A stretch of 10,299 bases of DNA from Lachnospiraceae bacterium (GCA_014804565.1 JAAUZN010000040.1:11365-21663), one strand, 5' to 3'; counted from the first letter of the stretch, positions 1 to 7,749 are shown. The notes: a model not told the origin generated them from the sequence alone. Program-made: numbers and translations.

Positions 1-2
1 AA

Positions 3-515
3 AACACGCTGCATAAGAACAAGATGTTGGATATTGAGTGCGATCTGTCGAAAGAACTGCCTCTGGCAGATGAGAGCGTTAATGCGGTTATTTTGTCGGA
101 TGTTTTGGAACATATACCCAGCCCGGAACGATTGCTAAAGGAAATTCATCGAATTTTAACGCCAAAAGGAGCGTTATTGTTAAATGTTCCGTTCCTTTAT
201 CCGGAACATGAAAAGCCATATGATTATTTCAGATATACAGAATTTTTTTACCGTAACGCGGCAAGAGAGCTGGGGTATGATCTTGCAGTGATCAAAAAAG
301 TCGGCGGGGAGAAGGAAGTCGTGATAACGCTGGCCGGTAAATATATATTGAAACAGTTGAGGAGCGGCAGTGAAGGGTTGATCAGGCGGATCAACAAACG
401 TGCATTCAGGAAGTGGAAAGCAGCGGGAAGGAGCAAAGAGAGCGACATGTGTCTGGGGTATTTTGCGGTACTCATAAAAAAAGCTCCGCCGGGTGAGAGT
501 GTGTGGAACCGATAA
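3..515 (+). CDS. Class I SAM-dependent methyltransferase, 3' part (5' end outside window)
   Basis: The reading frame is open to the left edge, so the gene starts upstream; the ATG at 24 is internal, because the glycine-rich SAM-binding motif I of the fold is missing from the visible part. What is seen fits the second half of a Methyltransf_11-type domain: an acidic loop (LDIECDL), then VILSDVLEHIPSPERLLKE, the usual post-II region with the D-x-LEH signature, then a LxPKGALLLNVPF strand. The DYFRYT motif that follows is common in methyltransferases of polysaccharide loci. The C-terminus is very basic (RRINKRAFRKWK) and may sit on the membrane or bind a polyanion, which is inference. The substrate cannot be told from the sequence. 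It is followed after 33 bases by the next gene and is probably in the same transcript. The family call is firm and the role in surface glycan modification is tentative. Confidence 0.8.
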   Translation, partial: NTLHKNKMLDIECDLSKELPLADESVNAVILSDVLEHIPSPERLLKEIHRILTPKGALLLNVPFLYPEHEKPYDYFRYTEFFYRNAARELGYDLAVIKKVGGEKEVVITLAGKYILKQLRSGSEGLIRRINKRAFRKWKAAGRSKESDMCLGYFAVLIKKAPPGESVWNR

Positions 516-548
516 AAAGAAAATATTAATAATGAAGGAGAGACAAAC

Positions 549-1025
549 ATGAAGAAGGGATTATCAACATTACTTGGTATGGCAGCAGGAGCGGCAGCCG
601 GAGGAATCACAGTGGGGACGAAATCGTCCAAGAGAATCAAAAAGCTGGTGGATGGACATGCTAAGGTGCATGAGCTTTACATGGCGTTTGACCAGTGGCT
701 GCAGATCCGCCAGCAGGGCAAGTCGCTGGTGGAATACTTTACCAAAAGCGGCTATAAGACAGTGGCGGTTTATGGCATGAAGGAGCTGGGCGAGCGTCTG
801 TGTGATGAGCTGAAGGGCTCTGATGTTACCGTGAGCTACGCCATTGATAAGAACGCGGACGCCATTTATGCGGATGTGGATGTGGTGACACCGGATGATG
901 ATCTGGCACCGGTGGATGTGATCGTGGTGACGGCGATTACCTTTTTTGATGAGATCGAAGAGATGCTGAGCGAAAAGGTGGACTGCCCCATTATCTCCTT
1001 GGAAGACATCCTGTATGAAATGTAA
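549..1025 (+). CDS. Small protein with glycine-zipper N-terminus and Rossmann-like domain, unknown function
   Basis: I do not recognise a named family for this 158-residue protein. Residues 6-23 are small and hydrophobic (LLGMAAGAAAGGITVG), like a glycine zipper or a short membrane-associated helix, and are followed by a basic stretch (KSSKRIKK). Residues from about 69 look like a Rossmann-type alpha/beta unit: a strand and turn YKTVAVYGMKELGERL, a second strand ending in an acidic residue (VSYAIDKNAD), then PVDVIVVTAITFFDEIEE and a last strand PIISLEDIL. This resembles the nucleotide-binding-like modules of sugar-modifying enzymes in polysaccharide clusters, but the first loop lacks the full GxGxxG. 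The start is well supported by AAGGAGAG about 7 bases upstream. It lies between a methyltransferase gene and an epimerase-like gene, 14 bases before the latter, so a role in surface polysaccharide assembly or its control is a guess from context. Confidence 0.75.
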   Translation: MKKGLSTLLGMAAGAAAGGITVGTKSSKRIKKLVDGHAKVHELYMAFDQWLQIRQQGKSLVEYFTKSGYKTVAVYGMKELGERLCDELKGSDVTVSYAIDKNADAIYADVDVVTPDDDLAPVDVIVVTAITFFDEIEEMLSEKVDCPIISLEDILYEM

Positions 1026-1039
1026 AGAGGGAGACAGGT

Positions 1040-1702
1040 ATGGATTTTGAATTAACAGCATCTATGATGTGCGCCAACTACGGTAATCTGGAAAAAGAAG
1101 TGCGGGATTTAGAAGCAGGCGGCATCGATTCTTTTCATATTGATATTATGGACGGCCGGTATGTGCCCAATTTTGCCATGTCATTGAATGACATGGCTTA
1201 TATTGCGTCGGCAACAGAGAAGCCGCTGGACGTCCATCTGATGATAGAACATCCCAATAATAACATTCATATTTTTTTGGACAGGCTGCGCAAGGGAGAT
1301 ACGGTCTATATCCATCCGGAGGCGGAGTACCATCCGTCTACCACGCTGCAGAAGATCATTAACGCGGGTATGATACCGGGCATTGCCATCAATCCCGGCA
1401 CCAGCATTGAGACGGTGATGGAGATGCTGGTCATTGTGAAGAAGGTACTGGTAATGTCGGTGAATCCGGGCAATGCGGGACAGATGTATCTGCCCTATGT
1501 GGGGAAAAAGATTACGAAACTGCTTGCCATCAAGGATGAGATGAATTTTGAGATCTACTGGGACGGCGCCTGTGGCGCGGACAAGATCATGCAGTATGCC
1601 CCCAGAGGCGTGAAGGGTTTTGTGCTGGGGACTACGCTTCTGTTCGGGAAAGAAGCACCGTATGGAGAGACGCTGCAGAATATCCGCGAACTGCGTTTTT
1701 GA
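1040..1702 (+). CDS. Ribulose-phosphate 3-epimerase family protein
   Basis: This is a 220-residue TIM barrel of the RPE family, which interconverts D-ribulose-5-phosphate and D-xylulose-5-phosphate in the cytosol. All four metal ligands and catalytic positions are visible: H33 and D35 in FHIDIMDG, H66 in DVHLMIEHP, and D175 in IYWDGACG. The phosphate-binding loops are present in altered form: VMSVNPGNAGQ where housekeeping enzymes have MSVNPGFGGQ, and FVLGTTLLF where they have a VAGSAIF-like end. The N-terminal TASMMCANYGNLEKEV matches the family's SILSADFxxLxxEI. The length is typical. The divergent loops and the position beside a cytidylyltransferase and a sugar-phosphate dehydrogenase suggest a dedicated paralogue for a surface-sugar pathway rather than the pentose-phosphate enzyme. 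A related 3-epimerase acting on another ketose phosphate (allulose-6-phosphate type) is possible. The ATG follows a GAGGGAGA ribosome site. Confidence 0.82.
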   Translation: MDFELTASMMCANYGNLEKEVRDLEAGGIDSFHIDIMDGRYVPNFAMSLNDMAYIASATEKPLDVHLMIEHPNNNIHIFLDRLRKGDTVYIHPEAEYHPSTTLQKIINAGMIPGIAINPGTSIETVMEMLVIVKKVLVMSVNPGNAGQMYLPYVGKKITKLLAIKDEMNFEIYWDGACGADKIMQYAPRGVKGFVLGTTLLFGKEAPYGETLQNIRELRF

Positions 1703-1713
1703 GGATAATTTAC

Positions 1714-1741
1714 GGACATAGTTGTCTGGGATTGGACATAG
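1714..1741 (+). repeat. Short direct repeat GGACATAG x2 in intergenic gap
   Basis: GGACATAG occurs at 1714-1721 and again at 1734-1741, exactly 20 bases apart, in the 45-60 base gap ahead of the cytidylyltransferase gene. Two helical turns of spacing would suit a protein binding one face of DNA, but an 8-base repeat may be chance. Confidence 0.35.
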
Positions 1742-1762
1742 ACTGCTATGGGGGATAAGAAT

Positions 1763-2491
1763 ATGGTGACAGCGTTGGTTTTATCCGGTGGAACCGGGCG
1801 GAGAATGGGTGTGGATACACCGAAGCAATACATAAAGATAAACGGCAGGCCGATTATTTCCTACTGCCTGCAGACGCTCCTTTCGCATAAAAAGATCAAT
1901 GCGGTGCAGATTGTGGCGGATGAGATGTGGCGGGGGAGTATTCTGAACGCTATGGAGTGCATGCAGGACGACGGGAATGGTGGGGCTGTGCCGGAAAAGC
2001 TCAGAGGCTTCTCCGCGCCGGGCGAGAACAGGCAGCTCTCCATCTTCCATGGGCTGGAGGATATCCGGACATATGCGGAAGAGACGGACATCGTCCTGAT
2101 TCATGATGCGGCCAGACCATTGCTGACGGCGGATATGATCACGGCGTGCCTGGACGCGGTGGCGGGACATGACGGCGTGCTTCCCGTTCTGCCTATGAAG
2201 GATACGGTGTATTACAGCGAAGACGGTATAAGGGTTTCGTCTCTTTTAGAGCGCGCCCGGATTTTTGCGGGACAGGCGCCGGAGGCCTTTGTGCTGAGAA
2301 AATATTATGAGGCGAACAAGCAGCTTCTGCCGGAGCGTATATTACAGATCAACGGCTCTACGGAGCCTGCGATCCTGGCGGGACTGGATATCGCTATGAT
2401 CCCCGGAGATGAGGGGAATTTTAAAATTACTACACAAGCTGATTTAGAGCGGTTTCGGGAGATTGTTTCCGCTTCTGAAGGAAGAGCATGA
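1763..2491 (+). CDS. IspD/TarI-family cytidylyltransferase, probable pentitol-5-phosphate type
   Basis: This enzyme joins CTP to an alcohol phosphate, giving a CDP-alcohol and pyrophosphate. The N-terminal nucleotide-binding motif LVLSGGTGRRMGVDTPKQY is clear, as are VLIHDAARPLL, which lines the active site, PMKDTVYY, and a C-terminal NFKITTQADLERF typical of the family. Both IspD (methylerythritol phosphate) and TarI (ribitol-5-phosphate) share these features. SGG in place of the IspD-type AAG, and the neighbouring epimerase and dehydrogenase genes, favour TarI, so CDP-ribitol or another CDP-pentitol is the likelier product. This is inference, and IspD cannot be excluded from sequence reading alone. 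The ATG at 1763 is preferred because GGGGGAT lies about 8 bases upstream and the strand MVTALVLSGG then starts as usual. An in-frame ATG at 1748 would add five residues but has no good ribosome site. Product 242 residues. Confidence 0.85.
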   Translation: MVTALVLSGGTGRRMGVDTPKQYIKINGRPIISYCLQTLLSHKKINAVQIVADEMWRGSILNAMECMQDDGNGGAVPEKLRGFSAPGENRQLSIFHGLEDIRTYAEETDIVLIHDAARPLLTADMITACLDAVAGHDGVLPVLPMKDTVYYSEDGIRVSSLLERARIFAGQAPEAFVLRKYYEANKQLLPERILQINGSTEPAILAGLDIAMIPGDEGNFKITTQADLERFREIVSASEGRA

Positions 2492-2494
2492 GAG

Positions 2495-2521
2495 AATCGC
2501 TGCCATTGGGCAGCGGTTTTT
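2495..2521 (+). terminator. Intrinsic terminator or attenuator between TarI-like and TarJ-like genes
   Basis: A perfect 7-bp stem CGCTGCC (2498-2504) and GGCAGCG (2509-2515) encloses a four-base loop ATTG. It is extended by a T-G wobble and A-T pairs, and TTTTT follows (2517-2521). It begins 6 bases after the stop codon of the cytidylyltransferase gene. Only 25 bases remain before the next start codon, so the downstream gene must depend on read-through or on a promoter inside the upstream gene. Confidence 0.75.
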
Positions 2522-2546
2522 ATGATAGAAAGAAAGGAAGAGTGTA

Positions 2547-3590
2547 ATGAGGGCATGGGTATTGCATAATGTAGATGATTTAAGATTTGAGGAAATAGAC
2601 TCTCCTACTATAGGAGAGAATGAAGTCTTGCTGGCCGTGAAAGCGGCAGGAATCTGTGGCTCCGATATTCCCCGTGTATTTTATACGGGAACCTACTCCT
2701 ATCCGCTTATACCGGGGCATGAGTTCTCCGGGCAGGTGGCGGCAGTGGGAATGAATGTGGATTCGAAATGGCAGGGGCAGCGTGTGGGCGTATTCCCGCT
2801 GATTCCCTGTGGAGAGTGCCTGCCCTGCAGTCGTGGACAGTATGAAATGTGCAGACACTACAGCTATCTGGGATCCCGCAGGGACGGCGGATTTGCGGAG
2901 TACGTGGCGGTTCCGGAGAAAAATCTGATTGCCTTGCCGGAAGAGGTGAGCTATGAGGCGGCGGCGATGCTGGAGCCTATGTCGGTGGCGGTTCATGCTA
3001 TGAGAAAGGTGGCACCGCTCCAGGAGGAGACCATTGTGATCTGTGGCCTGGGGACGATCGGACTTTTTCTGCTCATGTTTTTACTGGATTCCGGAAGGAA
3101 GAATCTGCTGGTGATCGGCAACAAGGATTTTCAGAAGCGCATGGCGGTGAAGCTGGGGCTTTCGGAGGAAGCCTATTGTGACAGCAGGACGCAGGATGTG
3201 GAAAAGTGGCTGCTTGAGCGGACAGACGGCAAAGGCGCGGATGTGTTCTTCGAGTGTGTCGGAAGAAACGAGACAGTGATGCAGGCGGTCGGGCTGACCG
3301 GCCCGGGCGGACGGATCATGCTGGTGGGTAATCCCGCTTCGGACATGACAATCACTAAGCCGGTTTACTGGAAGATCCTGCGCAATCAGCTGACCGTGCT
3401 TGGAACGTGGAATTCTTCTTTTACCCATGCGTCAGATGATGACTGGCATTATGTGCTGGAGAGACTGCAGGGCGGTCAGATGGCGCCTGTGGAGCTGATC
3501 ACGCACAGATTCCCGCTGGAGGAATTATATCAGGGATTCGAGATCATGCGGGATAAGCGTGAAGAGTATGGGAAAGTGATGGCGATATAA
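2547..3590 (+). CDS. Zinc-dependent medium-chain dehydrogenase, TarJ/GatD-like sugar-alcohol phosphate dehydrogenase
   Basis: This is a 347-residue medium-chain dehydrogenase. Catalytic zinc ligands are visible as C37 (GICGSD), H58-E59 (PGHEFSG) and E143 (AAMLEP). The structural zinc site is intact: C88, C91, C94 and C102. The dinucleotide fold has GLGTIG at 167-172. At the end of the second strand (LLVIGNKDFQKR) the acidic residue usual for NAD is replaced by G-N-K, which would permit NADP; this is inference. Overall it resembles galactitol-1-phosphate 5-dehydrogenases (FPLIPCGECLPC, YLGSRRDGGFAEYV). The same fold includes TarJ, which reduces ribulose-5-phosphate to ribitol-5-phosphate with NADPH. 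Lying directly after a TarI-like gene, a TarJ-type role is more likely than galactitol breakdown, as no PTS or tagatose genes are near. AAAGGAAG about 7 bases upstream supports the ATG. Confidence 0.85.
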   Translation: MRAWVLHNVDDLRFEEIDSPTIGENEVLLAVKAAGICGSDIPRVFYTGTYSYPLIPGHEFSGQVAAVGMNVDSKWQGQRVGVFPLIPCGECLPCSRGQYEMCRHYSYLGSRRDGGFAEYVAVPEKNLIALPEEVSYEAAAMLEPMSVAVHAMRKVAPLQEETIVICGLGTIGLFLLMFLLDSGRKNLLVIGNKDFQKRMAVKLGLSEEAYCDSRTQDVEKWLLERTDGKGADVFFECVGRNETVMQAVGLTGPGGRIMLVGNPASDMTITKPVYWKILRNQLTVLGTWNSSFTHASDDDWHYVLERLQGGQMAPVELITHRFPLEELYQGFEIMRDKREEYGKVMAI

Positions 3591-3592
3591 TC

Positions 3593-3621
3593 TTGAAACT
3601 TTCCCCGTTTTGTTATATGAT
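3593..3621 (+). promoter_or_regulatory. Sigma-A promoter for the membrane protein gene
   Basis: TTGAAA (3593-3598) and TATGAT (3616-3621) are separated by exactly 17 bases, each one base from consensus. Transcription would start near 3628, leaving about 50 bases of leader before the ATG at 3678. The promoter starts three bases after the stop codon of the dehydrogenase gene, so it marks a new transcription unit. Confidence 0.75.
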
Positions 3622-3636
3622 ATCAGATAATGATAT
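3620..3636 (+). promoter_or_regulatory. Operator-like dyad over the promoter start site
   Basis: ATATCAgataaTGATAT is a perfect 6-bp inverted repeat with a 5-base spacer. It touches the last bases of the -10 box and covers the predicted start of transcription. Such placement fits a dimeric repressor, but the region is A/T-rich and a chance palindrome is quite possible. Confidence 0.4.
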
Positions 3637-3677
3637 ATTTCACGGTAATCATAGATAGAGTACGGAGGAAGATATAG

Positions 3678-4175
3678 ATGAGCGAAAGCTATGTAGAGTT
3701 ATTGGTAGCGAGAAAACCGTCTGTGGGGATGCGTTTTTTGAAAATGCTTATGATCATGTTGACGGTGGCATTCGTATTGCTGGTTATATTATTGCCGGGA
3801 GTAGTCGGTTTGTTTCTGGCGGCGATAGCGGGTGTGTGTGCATATTTTGCCAATATGTATGCGAGCATCGAGTATGAGTACCTGTATGTGGACAAGGAGA
3901 TCAGTGTGGACAAGGTGCTTGCAAAGAGCAAAAGAAAGAAGGCGGGCAGCTACACATTAGAGCAGATGGAGATTCTGGCGCCTCTGGGCTCCCACAGACT
4001 GGATTCTTACAAGAACCGTCAGTTGAAGACGGTAGATTACAGCTCCGGTGTGGCACAGCAGCCGGAAAAAAGATATATGATGGTGATGAATGACTGCCGG
4101 GTGATCCTGGAGCCCAATGAGACTATGCTTAGGGCGATTCAGGATGTGGCACCCAGAAAAGTCTTTCGTGATTAA
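3678..4175 (+). CDS. DUF6106-like two-helix membrane protein
   Basis: The 165-residue product has a short cytoplasmic-like N-terminus (MSESYVELLVARKPS), then two closely spaced hydrophobic segments at about residues 20-40 and 42-60 (MLMIMLTVAFVLLVILLPG; LFLAAIAGVCAYFANMY). A soluble domain of about 100 residues follows, with IEYEYLYVDKEISVDKVLAKSKRKK and a strand-rich remainder ending in CRVILEPNETMLRAIQ. The pattern agrees with the DUF6106 family seen in Lachnospiraceae, whose function is unknown; the family name is from memory of its look. The C-terminal part is beta-rich and somewhat like PH-type membrane-adjacent domains, which is inference. GGAGG at 3664-3668 supports the start. It has its own promoter and terminator and so seems unlinked to its neighbours. 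Confidence 0.8.
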   Translation: MSESYVELLVARKPSVGMRFLKMLMIMLTVAFVLLVILLPGVVGLFLAAIAGVCAYFANMYASIEYEYLYVDKEISVDKVLAKSKRKKAGSYTLEQMEILAPLGSHRLDSYKNRQLKTVDYSSGVAQQPEKRYMMVMNDCRVILEPNETMLRAIQDVAPRKVFRD

Positions 4176-4179
4176 TAAG

Positions 4180-4215
4180 ATCAGCGCAGAAGTATTTTTG
4201 CGCTGATACTTTTTA
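4180..4215 (+). terminator. Intrinsic terminator after the membrane protein gene
   Basis: A perfect 9-bp stem ATCAGCGCA (4180-4188) and TGCGCTGAT (4199-4207) has a 10-base loop and is followed by ACTTTTTAT. A competing pairing of AAGTAT (4190-4195) with ATACTT (4206-4211) is also possible and would disrupt the first stem. It lies 5 bases after the stop codon and about 46 bases before guaB. Confidence 0.85.
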
Positions 4216-4221
4216 TCATAG

Positions 4222-5715
<1,494 letters not shown>

Positions 5716-5716
5716 C

Positions 5717-5722
5717 AAGGAG
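5717..5722 (+). promoter_or_regulatory. Ribosome binding site deciding the purO start
   Basis: AAGGAG sits just after the guaB stop. It is seven bases before the ATG at 5730 but only one base before the ATG at 5724, and downstream of the GTG at 5712. This makes 5730 the best start. Confidence 0.8.
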
Positions 5723-5729
5723 AATGATT

Positions 5730-6443
5730 ATGGAAAAGAGAAATTTAGAAGAGGAGCTTGCGGGAAACAGTTATCCGGGCAGAGGTATCGTGATCGGCAA
5801 GTCGGCTGACGGGAAATATGCGGTAACCGCCTATTTTATCATGGGGCGCAGCAGCAACAGCAGAAACAGAGTGTTTGTGGAGGATGGCGAGGGCATCCGC
5901 ACACAGGCATTCGATCCTTCCAAGCTGGAGGATCCCAGCCTGATTATCTATGCGCCGGTGCGTGTGCTGGGCAATAAGACCATTGTGACGAATGGGGATC
6001 AGACGGATACGATCTATGAGCTGATGGACAGGCAGCAGACCTTTGAGCAGGCGCTGCGCACCAGAGAGTTTGAGCCCGATGCGCCCAACTATACGCCCCG
6101 TATCTCAGGGATCATGCATCTGGAGAATGGCGGTTATAATTACGCCATGTCCATCTTAAAATCGGCGGATGGAGATCCGGATTCCTGTCATCGGTTTACT
6201 TTTGCCTATCAGAACCCGAAGGCGGGGGAGGGACATTTTATCCACACCTACATGGGGGATGGAAATCCGCTGCCCAGCTTCGAGGGGGAACCGAAAAAAG
6301 TGGGGATCGAGGGAGACATCGACAGCTTCGGACAGATGCTCTGGGAGAAGCTGAATGAGGAGAATAAGGTGTCGCTGTTTGTACGTTACATCGAGATCGC
6401 CACGGGGAAATATGAGAGTCGGATCTATAATAAAAACAAGTAA
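5730..6443 (+). CDS. purO: IMP cyclohydrolase, archaeal PurO type
   Basis: This protein closes FAICAR to IMP, the last step of purine synthesis. The 237-residue product matches the IMP_cyclohyd (PurO) fold first described in methanogens: GRGIVIGKSADGKYAVTAYFIMGRSSNSRNRVF at the N-terminus, KTIVTNGDQTD around residue 90, and a later NYTPRISGIM. The usual bacterial cyclohydrolase is the MGS-like N-terminal domain of PurH, to which it is unrelated. The start at 5730 is chosen from the spacing of AAGGAG; an upstream GTG at 5712 would give a 243-residue form overlapping guaB by four bases. The next gene encodes the formyltransferase that supplies its substrate, which strongly supports the call. 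The residue-level match is from memory of archaeal PurO and no alignment was run. Confidence 0.88.
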   Translation: MEKRNLEEELAGNSYPGRGIVIGKSADGKYAVTAYFIMGRSSNSRNRVFVEDGEGIRTQAFDPSKLEDPSLIIYAPVRVLGNKTIVTNGDQTDTIYELMDRQQTFEQALRTREFEPDAPNYTPRISGIMHLENGGYNYAMSILKSADGDPDSCHRFTFAYQNPKAGEGHFIHTYMGDGNPLPSFEGEPKKVGIEGDIDSFGQMLWEKLNEENKVSLFVRYIEIATGKYESRIYNKNK

Positions 6444-6495
6444 CGGCTAGCCAGACTGTGACTGAATGAAATAAATATAGGAGAGAATAACAACC

Positions 6496-7677
6496 ATGAA
6501 TGAATTGGAATTGAAATACGGCTGTAACCCGAACCAGAAGCCTTCCCGCATTTATATGGCGGATGGAAGCGAGCTGCCCATCCGGGTGCTGAACGGCAAG
6601 CCGGGCTATATCAACTTTTTGGATGCCTTTAACGGCTGGCAGCTGGTAAAGGAGTTGAAGACGGCTACCGGGCTTCCGGCAGCGGCTTCTTTTAAGCATG
6701 TATCTCCTGCGGGTGCGGCGGTAGGACTGCCGCTCTCCGAGGTGGAGAGAAAGATTTATTGGGTGGATGATCTGGATATGGAATTCACGCCCCTGGCAAA
6801 CGCCTACGCCAGAGCCAGAGGTGCGGACAGAATGAGTTCCTTCGGAGACTTTATCTCCCTTTCTGATGTCTGCGATGTGGCCACGGCGAAGATCATCAAG
6901 AGGGAGGTTTCCGACGGTGTGATCGCGCCGGGGTATGAGCCCGAGGCGTTGGAGATCCTGAAGGCGAAGAAAAAAGGAAACTATAATGTGATCGAGATAG
7001 ACGAAAGCTATGTGCCCGCGCCTGTGGAGGTGAAGCAGGTCTACGGGATCAGCTTTGAGCAGGGCAGGAATGAATTAAAGATCGACGATGCCTTTTTTGA
7101 CAATATTGTGACGGCGTCTAAGGATATGCCCGAACAGGCGAAGATCGATCTGGCAATTGCGATGATCACGCTGAAATACACTCAGTCTAATTCTGTGTGC
7201 TATGTGAAGGGCGGACAGGCCATCGGCATCGGCGCGGGGCAGCAGTCCCGTATCCATTGCACCAGACTGGCTGGCTCTAAGGCGGACAACTGGTTTCTGC
7301 GTCAGTCGCCCCAGGTTCTCGGCCTGCAGTTTGTGGATGGCATAGGCCGGGCCGACAGAGACAATTCCATCGACTTGTACATTGGCGAGGATTACATGGA
7401 TGTTCTGGCGGAGGGCGCATGGCAGAAGATATTCAGGGAAAAGCCGGCGGTGTTTACCAGAGAGGAGAAGCGTGCGTGGTTGGATCAGATGAGTGATGTA
7501 GCGCTGGGTTCCGATGCCTTTTTCCCCTTTGGAGACAATATTGAGCGTGCCTATAAGAGCGGTGTGAAATATGTGGCGCAGCCGGGAGGCTCCGTGCGGG
7601 ATGACAATGTGATCGAGACCTGTGATAAGTATGGCATGACAATGTGCTTTACGGGGATCAGACTCTTCCATCACTAG
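6496..7677 (+). CDS. Stand-alone AICAR formyltransferase (PurH C-terminal domain equivalent)
   Basis: This protein transfers a formyl group from 10-formyltetrahydrofolate to AICAR, making FAICAR. At 393 residues it corresponds to the AICARFT part of PurH only; the bifunctional enzyme is about 510-530 residues. It opens with LKYGCNPNQKPSR, the equivalent of LRYGxNPHQ at the start of that domain. The catalytic pair is K67-H68 in SFKHVSPAGAAVG. Further signatures are SNSVCYVKGGQAIGIGAGQQSR, TRLAGSKADNWFLRQ, SDAFFPFGDNIE and QPGGSVRDDNVIE. The N-terminal cyclohydrolase domain is absent, not broken: the gene has its own AGGAGAG site and a natural start. Its partner activity is given by the PurO-type gene 52 bases upstream. 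The symbol is left blank because purH normally means the fused enzyme. Confidence 0.93.
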   Translation: MNELELKYGCNPNQKPSRIYMADGSELPIRVLNGKPGYINFLDAFNGWQLVKELKTATGLPAAASFKHVSPAGAAVGLPLSEVERKIYWVDDLDMEFTPLANAYARARGADRMSSFGDFISLSDVCDVATAKIIKREVSDGVIAPGYEPEALEILKAKKKGNYNVIEIDESYVPAPVEVKQVYGISFEQGRNELKIDDAFFDNIVTASKDMPEQAKIDLAIAMITLKYTQSNSVCYVKGGQAIGIGAGQQSRIHCTRLAGSKADNWFLRQSPQVLGLQFVDGIGRADRDNSIDLYIGEDYMDVLAEGAWQKIFREKPAVFTREEKRAWLDQMSDVALGSDAFFPFGDNIERAYKSGVKYVAQPGGSVRDDNVIETCDKYGMTMCFTGIRLFHH

Positions 7678-7687
7678 AGAGTTTTTT
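7660..7687 (+). terminator. Weak intrinsic terminator overlapping the formyltransferase 3' end
   Basis: ACTCT (7662-7666) pairs with AGAGT (7678-7682), extended by a G-T wobble and an A-T pair, around an 11-base loop. A run of six T (7682-7687) follows. The stem is A/T-rich and overlaps the stop codon, so efficiency may be low. Confidence 0.35.
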
Positions 7688-7711
7688 GGCTGAATGGGAG
7701 CCGAACTACGT

Positions 7712-7720
7712 TGGTATAAT
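7712..7720 (+). promoter_or_regulatory. Possible extended -10 promoter upstream of ptb
   Basis: TGGTATAAT is an extended -10 with a perfect TATAAT (7715-7720). No convincing -35 lies 16-18 bases upstream: TTGGCT at 7686-7691 is 23 bases away. It may be an additional weaker promoter or chance. Confidence 0.4.
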
Positions 7721-7748
7721 TGATTTTTGACATAGAAAGTGGTATGAT
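7720..7748 (+). promoter_or_regulatory. Likely promoter of the ptb-buk operon
   Basis: TTGATT (7720-7725) and TATGAT (7743-7748) are 17 bases apart, and the -10 carries an upstream TG (TGGTATGAT), which strengthens it. Transcription would begin near 7755, giving a leader of about 77 bases. A nearby TTGACA (7727-7732) is only 10 bases from the same -10 and cannot serve it. Confidence 0.6.
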
Positions 7749-7749
7749 T

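Noticed and set aside
24..515. ATG at 24 as the true start of the methyltransferase
   Set aside because: The frame continues upstream without a stop, no ribosome site is seen, and the SAM-binding motif I would be missing from such a product.
2521..2526. TATGAT as a promoter -10 for the dehydrogenase gene
   Set aside because: No -35 lies at 16-18 bases, since that region is the terminator stem, and the transcript would start inside or next to the ribosome site.
6445..6452. GGCTAGCC palindrome between purO and the formyltransferase gene
   Set aside because: It is an eight-base palindrome without a loop, T tract or promoter context, and such short palindromes are expected by chance.
7688..7702. 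GGCT/AGCC hairpin after the formyltransferase gene
   Set aside because: The stem is only four base pairs and no T tract follows it on the plus strand; the T run is before it.
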